From: Strigamia acuminata | Lineage: Eukaryota; Arthropoda; Chilopoda; Geophilomorpha; Linotaeniidae | Assembly (NCBI GenBank): GCA_949358305.1 | Contig: OX442321.1 | Span: forward strand, 5,729,605 to 5,793,604 | Direction of reading: 5' to 3' | DNA: 64,000 bases | In this document: positions 1 to 11,000 of the stretch, piece by piece | Layout: each line of letters starts with the position of its first letter | Position numbering within the stretch: the stretch's first letter is position 1 | Position numbers and translations under genes: made by a program | The notes under the pieces: model-generated | The model's database searches: none | Told to the model about the DNA's origin: nothing | The model's input: the letters and a program-made list of their open reading frames with translations, nothing else

Positions 1-322
1 AGGGTCCTAGGCAAAGCCTAGTTCGCCCAGGGTCTCTCATTTGGAGCTCCGTTCCGGTTTAAAATCACCAGGCATCAAAGAAAAATAATTGTAGTTTCCG
101 AACGCAAGCGTACGTACACGATAAGTGTCTTTAAAAAAAGGCAAAAATTGATATGAACATGTTACATATCGTTAAAAAAAGACATAAATCGCTGTTTTTT
201 CCTGGAAAAATGGCGATTTATGCATTTATTTACCGATTTTTGCGAAATATGCAATTTAAGCCAATTTCAGCTTTTTATTCAATATAAATATATTCTATGC
301 ATTTATGCATTTATCCGGGGTC
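1..322. other. No gene seen; AT-rich left edge
   Basis: I see no open exon with plausible splice sites, no RNA gene and no clear repeat array here. The stretch is AT-rich and ends at the left arm of the inverted repeat that follows. Confidence 0.6.
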
Positions 323-654
323 TATAGTCCGTGCACGGTATCTTGATGCTAAATTTGTACTGCGCATCCCATTCTGTGCAGACGATTTTCTAATTCCAGT
401 TGTTATTTAGCAGTATTAAGCCTAATATTAGGCCTAATAATGCTAAAATAAAGTAAATAAACAACAATAAACTCATAATTAAAAGTAATTTACAACGTAG
501 TACCAAAATATTTTTGTTTATTTACCTTATTTTCGCATTATTAGGCCTAATATTAGGCTTAATACTGCCATATAACAATTGGAATTAGAAAATCGTCTGC
601 GCAAAATGGGATGGCAGTACGAATTTAGCATCAAGATACCGTGCGCGGACTGTA
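323..654. mobile_element. Foldback / MITE-like element with ~150-bp inverted arms
   Basis: The left arm (about 323-470) is matched almost base for base by the reverse complement of the right arm (about 505-654). The shared core includes GACGATTTTCTAATTCCA and the palindromic TTAGGCCTAA. The outermost bases are CTATAGTCC on the left and GGACTGTAG on the right, so the ends are inverted too. The loop is about 35 bp, AT-rich, with no reading frame. A short, coding-free element with long, nearly perfect arms is typical of a non-autonomous foldback DNA element. The target-site duplication is not clear. The arms differ at only a small fraction of sites, which suggests recent insertion or ongoing arm correction. 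Confidence 0.7.
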
Positions 655-988
655 GTTATAACGAGGTTGAACTGTTTTCCCATATTTATTCGATTCTAAG
701 ACGCACCCTGTTCATAGAGATGTGTACATCGGGTGAAAGGACGTCTTAGAAACAAAGAAATGCGGTAATAAGAAGAAGAAGGGACATTCTACAGCGGTCG
801 GACCGGTTGTATGAGCCTTCCGGCAAGACTTTTTTTCCACTGAGTTTGCCTACCCCTAAAACCACCACTGAGCACTTCCAATTGATATAATGCTTGCAGG
901 TGAAGCAGCGACCACCAAAAAAACACCAGTAAAAGCAGAATTGTGTTAAAACAAGTGGACCGTAAATCATTGATTTAATTACCACGAC
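655..988. other. Intergenic / 3' flank of the lectin gene
   Basis: This is the downstream side of the minus-strand lectin-like gene. An AATAAA on the minus strand lies near 685-692. A minus-strand open stretch exists at 746-985, but it lacks a convincing exon boundary and domain, so I do not call it an exon. Confidence 0.4.
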
Positions 989-1736
989 TTAATCTAAATG
1001 TGTACCTGCATTATTGGGAACCACGTCGCACTTGACACCTGCCCATCCCGACGGACATTTGCACTGTTTACGCAGTCGTCGATTAACATTAAGCGGCAAA
1101 GTGCAGAGAGGCAAAGCGGTGTGTCTTTTATCATTTGTCGAGTCGCAAGTGTTATAAAATGGAGGTTTGACTTTTTCACAACCCGAACCTTTGCAAAATG
1201 ACGTCCACAATTCGGGCCGCTTATCTTTTAATCACAAAAAATATATATATTACATAAAAATGGATGATTGAATTGACCGTTCAAATCTTACCCTCTTCCA
1301 CCTGCATTGCATTCATTAAATTCATGATCCGTGGAGCCAAAACATTCAACTGATCAATGTCTTGATGCGATGCTAAATCGGCGTGCGGCGTGTCTCTGCA
1401 CACCTCTTGGGCAGTGTGGTGAGGACTCGCATTCCAAATCACCCTGTAGCATTTATCCTTGCCCCTTATCCACCCTGATGGACATTCTAACGACGACACG
1501 GAGACCAGGTAATCTGTATGAAATGCAATTACTCGCTCATTTCGCTCGTGAAATTTAATTTTTAATTTACCTGACACGTAGTGACAGATTCCCCTATTAT
1601 GGCAATACTCGTCGGGACATTTGAGTGGGATGCTTGATATTAGCCCTGTTTGGAGCGATTTTAGCATTTTTTGGGGGTTTAATAATTAATTTGTGTTGGA
1701 CTTACTTAGGAATAAGAGACCAATAAGAAGGTGCAT
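989..1736 (-). CDS. Small secreted EGF / C-type-lectin-like protein
   Basis: Four exons close in phase: 1736-1706, 1645-1571, 1486-1292 and 1224-989 (178 residues). The first exon encodes a hydrophobic signal peptide starting MHLLIGLLFL. Exon 2 gives half of an EGF-like module (CPDEYCHNRGIC). Exon 3 opens a C-type lectin-like fold (CPSGW then KCYRV, then a helix with QEVCRDTPHADLASHQD). Exon 4 ends with an EGF-like CKCPSGWAGVKC. A normal lectin domain has about 120 residues with a second half containing a WND-type calcium site. Here that half is short and no such motif is visible, so sugar binding is doubtful. The gene may instead splice past the stop at 989 through the GT inside the last codons. 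Secretion is inferred; the ligand is unknown. Confidence 0.55.
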
Positions 1737-2619
1737 GGCTTTTTGGAGTAGAATTTTCTCATTTGTTGTGTAATGTTGTGTTAGCTGGAAAACAAATTAG
1801 CGCCGATTTCAGCACTTCTGATCTGGCTGCTGCACCAATCAGGGTTCAGGTTTAAAGTTCACAGGTGAGGAACTATTGAAGGGGAACGATTTATTAATTA
1901 CAAATGTTCACGGTAATAAATTCTAAACATTTGATTAAATTTGGCTGGATATACAGCGAGTGAGTTGAGATAAGATTCAAGTAGAGATTATAATAATGAT
2001 AATTTTTTTTTTTTTTTTTTTTTTCTTTTTTGGGATAAAAAAAAATTCTAAATTGTAAATAATATTTTTTTGGTTTTGTTGTTTTACTTACTTTTGAGGT
2101 GGATTGTAGGGAAATGTCTTTGGTCGGCGCCGAAAAGCGAATTAAATGAAAAACGGAATTCATACGTGAAGTGAGTCCAATGGAAGAAATAATTTTCTGT
2201 TGCTAGCGGTATCAAGTGATGTGTAATACAATACACAAAGCTCGATTGAATTATTATTGCAGACATGAAGTTTTACGATCGACTGTTTTCTACGAAATTC
2301 GTGTAAGGCGAGATATTTACAAGTGATTAATCTTGCACTTTTTCTTGTATTTATTTATGAAATTCTTCCATAAATAAATATACAAATAAAAAAAAATAAA
2401 AAAAATAAAAAAAAAAAAAGCTTTTTATATTTTCATTAAAAAAAAAACATTTTTGTCTATTTTTAGCATTTATTACATATAAATTTATACACAACTCAAT
2501 AACCCATTCACATTTAATACCTCAATTAAAAAAATAAATAAAAAAGTATAAAATATCGGATTTAGTTCCAGGAAGATGCAATTTTCTCATTTTAAAACTT
2601 TATATCCTCCTTAATTCCC
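1737..2619. other. Intergenic, AT-rich with poly(T)/poly(A) runs
   Basis: No supported exon. The stretch holds homopolymer-rich DNA (a T run near 2007-2025 and A-rich runs near 2390-2450) and the presumed promoter of the lectin-like gene just above 1736. No TATA box was recognised at a fixed distance. Confidence 0.5.
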
Positions 2620-2943
2620 TCAATTCTCACTTGGCCACCCAACCTGAACATTGTTCATGACCTCCAATTAAATTAAAATAAAACAAACACACAAAAAACA
2701 ATCCAAATCCACCACAGCACCTGAACCAAACCAAACCAACGATCAAAACATCAAACAAAATGCAAATAAAACGCAAAATATCCAATTCCCACCCACAAAA
2801 CAGCCAAACTTCGACACCCCCCACCGACTAACCCACATTCCACTGGCCTGAAACCTGTCGCGGGTCAGGAGCATGTCCACCAGCTTGTCGCGGAACCGGA
2901 AAAGCGTTTTTATACCGCTCTTGTCCCCTTGCCTGAGTGACAT
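2620..2943 (-). CDS. Tentative 50-residue protein, function unknown
   Basis: Two exons are proposed: 2943-2833 (37 codons from ATG) and 2661-2620 (13 codons plus stop), joined in phase. The donor is GTTAGT at 2832; the acceptor follows a T-rich tract and ends GGAG. Exon 1 is balanced in base composition inside very AT-rich DNA and encodes a basic, amphipathic stretch (TLFRFRDKLVDMLL, then TRDRFQASGMW). The C-terminus reads VMNNVQVGWPSEN. I do not recognise the family and see no signal peptide or membrane segment. The gene is head-to-head with the plus-strand gene at 3044. It could instead be a chance reading frame or the 5' part of a longer gene. Confidence 0.3.
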
Positions 2944-3043
2944 GAATATCCAACGACCGTCAACACGTTTATTACATCTCTTATTACTAAAACACACAAG
3001 AACTTGCGACATTTGAACAGTGCACACTAGGCAGGGTTGCAGG

Positions 3044-5194
3044 ATGAATGTCCGTCTGATTCTGCTTCTTGTCTCACCAGTTTTGGCCTATCGTCCGAGT
3101 GACCATATGTTTGTGGTTCGCAGAGGTCCGTCGAATTACTTGGCGAGCCCCGCATCGAGACACGCAATGGGCTATTCTTCACCGCTCATTATCCGCTCGC
3201 CAGCGATGGAATCCGAGCATCATCCTCTTCAATTATCTTCCTCTTTGCGGCACGTAATTCGCGAGCCTCACGCAGAACTGACCGCTGGCAGTCATTTGCC
3301 ATCATCACTCAGTCGGCTATTGATGAAACCACATCATCTGGAAGATTTGCCATCGAAACAACCGGCTTATTATTACATAGCAAGTCCGCCCACTAGGCAC
3401 AAGTATGTATTTTTACAACTTAGAATTTAGATGTGTTTATTTGAGTTAATTTGTTAAAGTCTTAATTTCTATACGCGAATGCGGCGCTAAACTGGTAATT
3501 TTACGTCTAAAACACTGGTACAGTGCTAATTAACATGTAAACACACCAATATAGGCTAAATTAACATGTAAAACACCAATACAGTCAAAATTAAAATGTA
3601 AACACACCAACATAGTGCTAATAGCAGGTAGACATTCCAAATTATTCCTGATTAACATGTAAACAGCCATAAACGGTTCGAATTAGCATGTAAACAGGTA
3701 TGAACGGCTCGAATTAGCATGTAAACAGGTATAAACGGCTCGAATTAGCACGTAAACCGGTATAAACGGCTCGAATTAGCATGTAGACCGGTATAAACGG
3801 CTCGAATTAGCATGTAAACAGGTATAAACGGCTCGAATTAGCACGTAAACCGGTATAAACGGCTCGAATTAGCATGTAGACCGGTATAAACGGCTCGAAT
3901 TAGCATTTAAACAGGTATAAACGGCTCGAATTAGCATGTAAGCAGGTATAAACGGCTCGAATTAGCATGTAAACACACAAATATAGCCAAAATTAACATT
4001 GAAACACACAAATACAGTCAAAATTAACATGAAAACGCACAAATATAGTCAAAATTAACATTGAAACACACAAATACACTCAAAATTAACAAGAAAACAC
4101 ACTAAAACAGTGCTAATTCCATGTAAATACACCAAAATATTCAATATAAGTCATGTTAACAGGTCTATACGGCTCCAATTATCATCTAAACACACCAATT
4201 TAGTCCTAATTAATATGAAAACAGGCCAATCAAGTCTTAATTAACATGTAAACAGGTCTGTACGGCTCCAGTTAACACGTTTTCAGGTTCAACTGATGAT
4301 AATTAGCATATAAACTGACCTACATGCCAATTAACACGAAACCGAAACGATACCGATTCCAGTGAGTATACAACACATGCTAACGACCTTAAATTTCTCC
4401 GAGCCAAATCGCTTTATTTAATTCCCATCTCGACTTTCACGTCGCAAACGAAAATGTAATAAATTGTTTGATCCATTTCAAGGGAACCCCCGTCGTATCT
4501 TAGAGGGCGCAATTTTCCAGCCATCGCCCAAGCGTTGAGGCCACCAGGAAGCAAGTTCTTACCAACAGCTTTCAAGACCGATTATTTAATGGAGGATGAA
4601 ATTCCACTTTCCATGGCCGAAGACGCATCTTTTCCAATTTACTCAGTACATAAAAAACCCGTCGTGCACCGCGCGAGGCCCCACACATACGACGATTACG
4701 ATCAGTCCGCCGAACAAAGCAGCTCGCCTTTACTCGCGCACCCCCGGCCGTACACACACAATCGATCACCGCTCATAATGAGGTCGATGGAACCGCCAAG
4801 ACGCCACCATTTGCACATGCCGATGTTCGATCATGAATACCAAAGACCGAGGCCGTACTGGGGTCATCGGGGGGACGAGGATGAGGTCCAGGAGGGTCAA
4901 TATGAGGAGTTGGAGCGGGGGGTTGAGGAAGATGAAGGGAAGGCCCCCGAGAAAAAGAAGAGGAGGAAGAGGAAGAAGAAGAAGAAGCAGCAGGCGAAGA
5001 AGACGGATGAGGAGTGGATGTCGGTACCGGAAGCGGGCACTTCGGAGGAAATGAATGGGAAAGGCGGCGGAGGTGATGAGTTTGCACGGCGGAGTTCGAA
5101 GTCGGATGAAGTCGATTGGAGTCGGGTAGAACAGCAGGAAGAGATTTTGCGAGTAGACAGGCAAGCTAATTCCACTGATTCGGCGAGATTTTAA
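3044..5194 (+). CDS. Secreted low-complexity protein with polybasic tract, unknown
   Basis: Two exons, 3044-3402 and 4483-5194, join in phase to give 356 residues. The start at 3044 opens a signal peptide (MNVRLILLLVSPVLAY), favoured over the upstream in-frame ATG at 3020. The mature part is rich in His, Pro, Arg, Ser and Tyr (HH, PPRRHHLHMPM, RPRPYWGHRG). It then runs through an acidic stretch into a Lys/Arg cluster (KKKRRKRKKKKK at about residue 275) and a Gly/Ser/Glu tail. No globular domain or Cys framework is visible. The intron is about 1.1 kb and filled by a tandem array. A structural or cuticle-like secreted protein, or a processed precursor (several dibasic sites), are guesses only. 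The AATAAA near 5221 could serve as poly(A) signal. Confidence 0.6.
3540..4330. repeat. Intronic tandem array, ~31-bp unit
   Basis: The array fills most of the single intron of the secreted-protein gene. The best-conserved copies run from about 3655 to 3990 with a unit near 31 bp containing AACGGCTCGAATTAGCATGT. Outward copies decay into variants around AAATTAACATGTAAACAC. No coding potential is seen. Confidence 0.85.
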
Positions 5195-5289
5195 TGGTGA
5201 AAAAATTGAAATTTGTATCATAATAAAATGAATTTTTTTATTTAATTTTTATTTTTTAATTTCGGGGGAAATCGGCCATCTGGTATATT

Positions 5290-5465
5290 ATGTGCACAAA
5301 ATGAAAATGTGTGGTTTTTACCAAAAATGCATGCTTTTTTTTACCAAAAGCGCATGTTTTTGACCAAAAATGGATGTTTTTTGACCAGAAATGCATGTTT
5401 TTGACCAAAAATGGATGTTTTTTGACCAAAAATGGATGTTTTTTGACCAAAAATGTATGAAAATG
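5290..5465. repeat. Short tandem array, ~19-20-bp unit
   Basis: About eight degenerate copies of TTTTGACCAAAAATGGATG lie between the 3' ends of the plus-strand secreted-protein gene and the minus-strand helicase copy. The array is intergenic. Confidence 0.8.
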
Positions 5466-5629
5466 TATTATTTCACTGGTAAATGTATTGTTTTGCAAGT
5501 TATACAGTTCAAAATGAATTTATTTACGTAAAAATCAATTATTTTTGCTTAAAACTGCTGTGAATATTATTTCTGAATATCCATCGCAGCCCTTTTTTGG
5601 GGCTCTTTTCTTTCGACCACTACGAGAAC

Positions 5630-6786
5630 TTATCCTAATTCACGGGTTTCCCCTGTCGTGTTTCGGCCCTGGTTGAAAAAACAATTGATATTTCGATATA
5701 AATCGACCATTTCCTCTGGCAAAATGGTTACATTGACACCAAACCTTCCTCGGACACCATTTAAAGTCCTCACGTCCCCTTCGACATCGACAGCAACGAA
5801 CGAAACGGCCAAACCTTTCCTCTCAAACCGACCAGCGCGACCAATCCTATGCAAATACGCATCCGAATTTGCCGGCATATCGTAATTAAACACCACATTA
5901 ACACCTTCGAAATCCATTCCACGAGCCAGCAAATCCGTACACACCAAAATCCTCTTTCCAAACCCCTTGAAAACCCGATAGTGGGCCAACCTGTCTTCCT
6001 GGCTCATCGCCGTGTGGATGGTCATCGCCGAGAAATTCGCTTCCACCAACGATTCGCTGACCCCCACGCACCGTTCCACGGACTTAACAAACACGACGAG
6101 CTGTTCGAAGCTCAAAACGTGCAGCAATTCGATCAACTTGCGCGTTTTGTCGTTATCGCTCACGTTAACGTAGCGCTGCGTCACACCGCGCAGATTAAGC
6201 GCGGATTCGTTAATGGCGCGAATGTCCGCGGGATCGCGCGTAAAAGCGGCGCAAAACGGACGAATTTTATTGCCCAGAGTCGCGCCGAACATCATCACTT
6301 GTTTTTGGTAATCCGACGTGTTTCGGAATATTTCCAGGACTTGACCTTTCATTTCCGGTTGCCCCAACATCTTATCGCATTCGTCCAAGACGAAATGCTG
6401 AATGTGCGACAAATCCAGCGACTTGCTGCGAGACTCAGCCCGCCGATACACGAACCGACTTTAATCGTAGGCATGTATTTCACAAATCGTTCGTATTCCT
6501 GGCTGATTTGGAAAGCCAGTTCCCGGCTGTGACACAGCACCAGCACCGACACTTGCCCGTGAACGGCGAAAAAGCGTTCAAGTGTCGCCAACACGAATAC
6601 GGCGGTTTTACCAGTGCCGGATTTCGCTTGGCATAGAATATCCAGGCCGAAAAGTGCAAGTGGAATGCAATCAAGTTGCACTTGCGACGGGTACTTCCAT
6701 CCACGATCAACAATGGCGCGTAAGAGCTCGGGTTTAAATGAGAAATGGCGGAATCCGTTGTTTTCGGCTTCGTTTGAGTCCGCCAT
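5630..6786 (-). pseudogene. Intronless, frameshifted copy of RNA helicase UAP56/DDX39B
   Basis: UAP56/DDX39B is the DEAD-box ATPase of the TREX mRNA-export complex. The 5' part (6786 to about 6425) reads [20 protein letters not shown], the Walker A motif AKSGTGKT, and motif Ia as CHSRELAFQ up to [16 protein letters not shown]. The rest (about 6430-5630) continues in another frame with [60 protein letters not shown] and HRIGRAGRFE. About 25 residues between the GG motif and the DECD motif are missing, including motif Ib (GTPGR), and the frame changes there. Motif III is GAT instead of SAT. There are no introns, while neighbouring genes have many, so a retrocopy is the simplest reading. An assembly deletion at one point could mimic the break. 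The first frame alone would give a 145-residue fragment. Confidence 0.75.
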
Positions 6787-8003
6787 TTTGGAAATGAGTT
6801 AGTTTAGTTGTTGCGCCGATTTTTATCCCTAAATGGAAATACGCTGCACGGACGTTTACACTAATTACGTATTTCATTGTCCAGATGAAATAATTATTTG
6901 AATCTGATTTTCAAAATCTAGAGAAAATTGTTGGATGTGTAAGTAGTGTAAAATTTTTTGTTGAATGTAATTTTTTTTTTTAAGTATAGGCCTAAATATG
7001 GAATTTAATAAAATATTGCCAGTGAAGGAAGTGTCAGATTAGCATTTCAAGGTAGGCCTTGGATTTTCTGTATGCTGTGATTACTGTGGTAGTGTGTATG
7101 CAGTAATATTTATATTTTTATTTTATATGTACTCGACTGAAACTCAAAGTGATGATAATGTTGCCGGAACTTAAAATAGCATTGAGCTTTCTCACTTGTA
7201 AGATAAGATCTATATAGTTGATTGGTGATATAGATTTATTTATATCTTTTAATACCAAGTTTATATGGTCACAGTTTTTCCTGAGAAGTGAGAATTCGAA
7301 TTTTGCTTTTCTAGAAAATTGGTCATGTGTAAACGAAGAAATTTTCCGCAAAAGAAATGATGATTTTTAAAAATAAATTCCTTTCATACGAGGTATGTTT
7401 GTGCATTTCCATTTGCAATGTAAACACTCGTACTTGTGTAAATTTACCAAATGTAAACGAAAATGGCGTATTCCTGGGTTTTATAACAAATTTCAAGTTT
7501 TAGGTCCTAATTTTGTTACTATAGCGGTTGAAAATTAAAATAGGTCGACAGGCGACAGCCATTTTGTAGTTCCTGATAACCGAAATGCATTCTGGGTTCT
7601 TATTGTGCAAAGTTCACATAAACGTCATGTTTACCAGAAAACTAATGCCATAGATAAATAAAATTCAATTTTTTCACTTTAGTAAATAAAAATCTTCCTT
7701 TGTTGTTCTTTATAATTTAAAAATATTCAAAACGTGTAAGTAAAATAAACTAAACCAACTGAAACAACAAATTCCCCACCAAATTCGCAAATATTAAGAA
7801 AACAAAGATCCATCTACGAAATCCGAACCGAGCCAATTACCAAACAATAAAAACCATCTGTTGTCTAACACGTTACGAAACAATACACTTAAAAAAGAAG
7901 AAAAAAAAAACAATAAACTTTATTACACAAAATTATGACCACTTTTGACTACCACACATAAAACAAAAAGCGCCACGCACGCGCAGCGGCCACACCGAAC
8001 AAC
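6787..8003. other. Intergenic between helicase copy and TPP2
   Basis: No supported exon. It presumably includes the TPP2 promoter and 5' UTR. Around 7558-7598 lie TGTAGTTCC and AAATGCATTCTGGGTT, which loosely recall ZNF143-type promoter sites; I give this little weight. Poly(A)-rich DNA precedes the TPP2 start. Confidence 0.4.
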
Positions 8004-11000
8004 TTGGAATGCAACCGAAGCGCCGCTTGCGGCGATGAGGAAACACACCCTTGTGCCGTCCCCTCTCCGAAAAAGATGACATCGGAGAAGACTACCTTGC
8101 GAGGTAGTCTTACATCGGAAGATGTTAACAACGATTTCCCGGTGTGGGGCCTCTTACCTAAAAAAGAGAGCGGCGTTATTTCGTTCCTAACGAAATATCC
8201 TGAGTACGATGGCAGAGGCGTCGTCATTGCAATATTCGATTCCGGCGTGGATCCTGGTGCGCCTGGTCTCAGTGTAAGCCTAACGCTCATTTCGCCCGTT
8301 TAAATCGCCCTAAAAACCTCTCGTCCTTTGTTTCAGTATACCAGCGATGGTAAACCAAAAGTAATCGAACGTATGGATGGCAGCGGGGCGGGCGATGTCG
8401 ACACGTCGACCGTCGTCGACGCCAAAGACGGCGAAATTGTCGGACTCACCGGAAGAAAATTAAAAGTGAATTTTAATTTTTTTTAAAATTAAAAATTTAA
8501 ATTTTTAAAAAATTTTAATTCTATTTTTTTTTTAAATTTTTTTTTTTTAGATTCCGTCTACGTGGAATAATTTGAAGGGGAAATATCACATCGGAACGAA
8601 AAATGTGTTTGAGCTTTATCCGAAGACGTTGCAAGAGCGAATGCAGGTTTGGAGGAATTATTTGGCGTTTTGTTTGATATTTTTTGATTTATTTTGATTT
8701 AATTTGTTCGTTTTTGTAGAAAGAAAGAAAGGAACGGTTGTGGGATCCAGTGCACAAGTCGTGTTTGGCCGATATCACGCGAAAACTTTGCGATTTTGAG
8801 ACGAAACATGGACAAACCAATCTCTCTTTTGTAAATAAAAACTCGATTTATTCATTTATTCATTAATTGATTCGTGCAAATGGCATTTATTATTTATTAT
8901 TATAGGAAGAAAAATTAGAAAAAGAAGAATTAGATGCTCAATTAGAAATGCTAAATACGTTTGAAAAGAAATACAACGATCCAGGACCCGTGTGCGACTG
9001 TATCGTTTTCCACGACGGAACAACCTGGCGGTAATAATTAAAATTAAAAAAAATACATGACCAACAACAAATTCGACGCATTTTTTAGAGCTTGTATCGA
9101 CACATCAGAACGAGGCGATTTGGAGCACTGCACTTTGGTGGGCACGTACCGAGAGACCCTCCAGTTCGCGACACTCAGCGATCGAGGTATAAATGTTTAT
9201 TTGTATTAAAATCTAATGTTACAATTAAACATTTTCGTTTCAGACGGGTTGAATTACAGCATTAACGTGCACGACGATGGAAACCTTTTGGAAATCGTTA
9301 GCACTTGCTGTAAATAAAACAAAATTAATCGAATCACGTTGAAAAATGTGTACAAATTGAAAATATTTATCGTTTAGCGAGTCACGGCACTCACGTGGCG
9401 AGTATAGCGGCCGCATATTTCCCCGATAGTCCGGAAAAAAATGGCGTCGCTCCCGGTGCGCAAGTCATATCGATTAGTATCGGCGATAATCGACTCGGTT
9501 CGATGGAAACTGGAACCGGACTCGTGCGAGCGGTAACAAACATTATTATTTTATAATTAAATTTTTATGAAATTAAATTTTTTTTTAATTTTTTAAAGAT
9601 GATTCGTGTAATGGAAGTGAAATGCGACGTGATAAACATGAGTTATGGCGAGCATGCGCATTGGTCGGCTGCAGGGTAAGATTTAAACGATTTCAAATAT
9701 TTCTATTGTGTTTTAAATCGTGCATTTTGTTTATTTAGACGTATCGGCGAATTAATTAACGAAGTAGTGGGCAAATACGGCATTATCTGGGTGTGCAGTG
9801 CAGGAAATCATGGACCTGCTTTGAGCACCGTTGGAACACCACCAGTCTTACGCACGAATTCTGTCATTGGTACGTAAAGTGACGTAAATATGGCGTAATT
9901 TTGTTATTAATTTGGTAATTAACGTAAAAATGACCTTAAACTTTAGATTTTTGTTGAAATTAACGTAAAAGTGTCTAAAACGTTGGAATATTGTTGAAAT
10001 TAACGTAAAAATGACATAAAACGTTAGAATTTCGTTGAAATTAACGTAAAAATGACTTTAAACATTAGAATTTCGTTGAAATTAACGTAAAAATGCCTTA
10101 AAACGTTGAAATTACTTTCAAAATGACTTAGAACGTTGGATTTTCGTTGAAATTAACGTACAAATGTGTCAAACCGTTGTAGTTTCCTAAAACTTGATTT
10201 AAAAATGACTTTATTTCGTTATAATTAACATCAAACCGAATTATTAAATTAAATTAATAGTTTTATAAATTTTTTTTTTGTGTTAGGTGTTGGCGCGTAC
10301 GTGTCTTCGGAGATGATGGTCGCCGAGTATTCTTTGCGAGAGAAATTGCCGGCTATGGGATACACATGGACATCGAGAGGACCGGCGTAAGTGATTTGAT
10401 TTTGCGAGTTGTTAAGTTGTGGTGGAATTAATTGGATGTTGTTTTTAGATTGGATGGTGATTTGGGAGTTTCCGTGTGCGCTCCTGGTGGCGCCATTACG
10501 TCCGTTCCCAATTGGACACTGCGAGGGTCTCAGCTAATGAACGGCACGTCGATGAGCTCTCCGCATGTGGCTGGAGTGATAGGTCTTCTCCTTTCTGGCT
10601 TGAAAGCGAACAATATTTCCAATTATTCGCCCTTTAATATTCGGAGGGCTTTGGAAAACACTTCGCAGTATGTGGAAACGATGGATAGATTTGCACAAGG
10701 ACAAGGATTAATTCAGGTTTCATGGAAAATGATGTATTTTTTTTAGTTTACGGGTCTCGAAATTTTATTTTGAATGTAAAGTGACGTAAATATGGCCTAA
10801 TTTTGTTATTAATTTGTTAATTAACGTAAAAATGACCTAAAACTTTAGATTTTCATTGAAATTAATGTCCAAAACGTTGGAATGTCGTTGGAATTAACGT
10901 AAAAATGACTTAAAACGTTGGAATATCGTTGGAATTAACGTAAAAATGACATAAAACGTTATAATTTCGTTTAAATTAACATAAAAATCACTTAAAACGT

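Noticed and set aside
746-985. 79-codon minus-strand frame as an extra exon of the lectin-like gene
   Set aside because: No convincing acceptor and no domain; the preceding exon already has an in-frame stop at 989.
7558-7598. ZNF143-like promoter motif upstream of TPP2
   Set aside because: Only partial matches separated by unrelated bases; too weak to call as a site.
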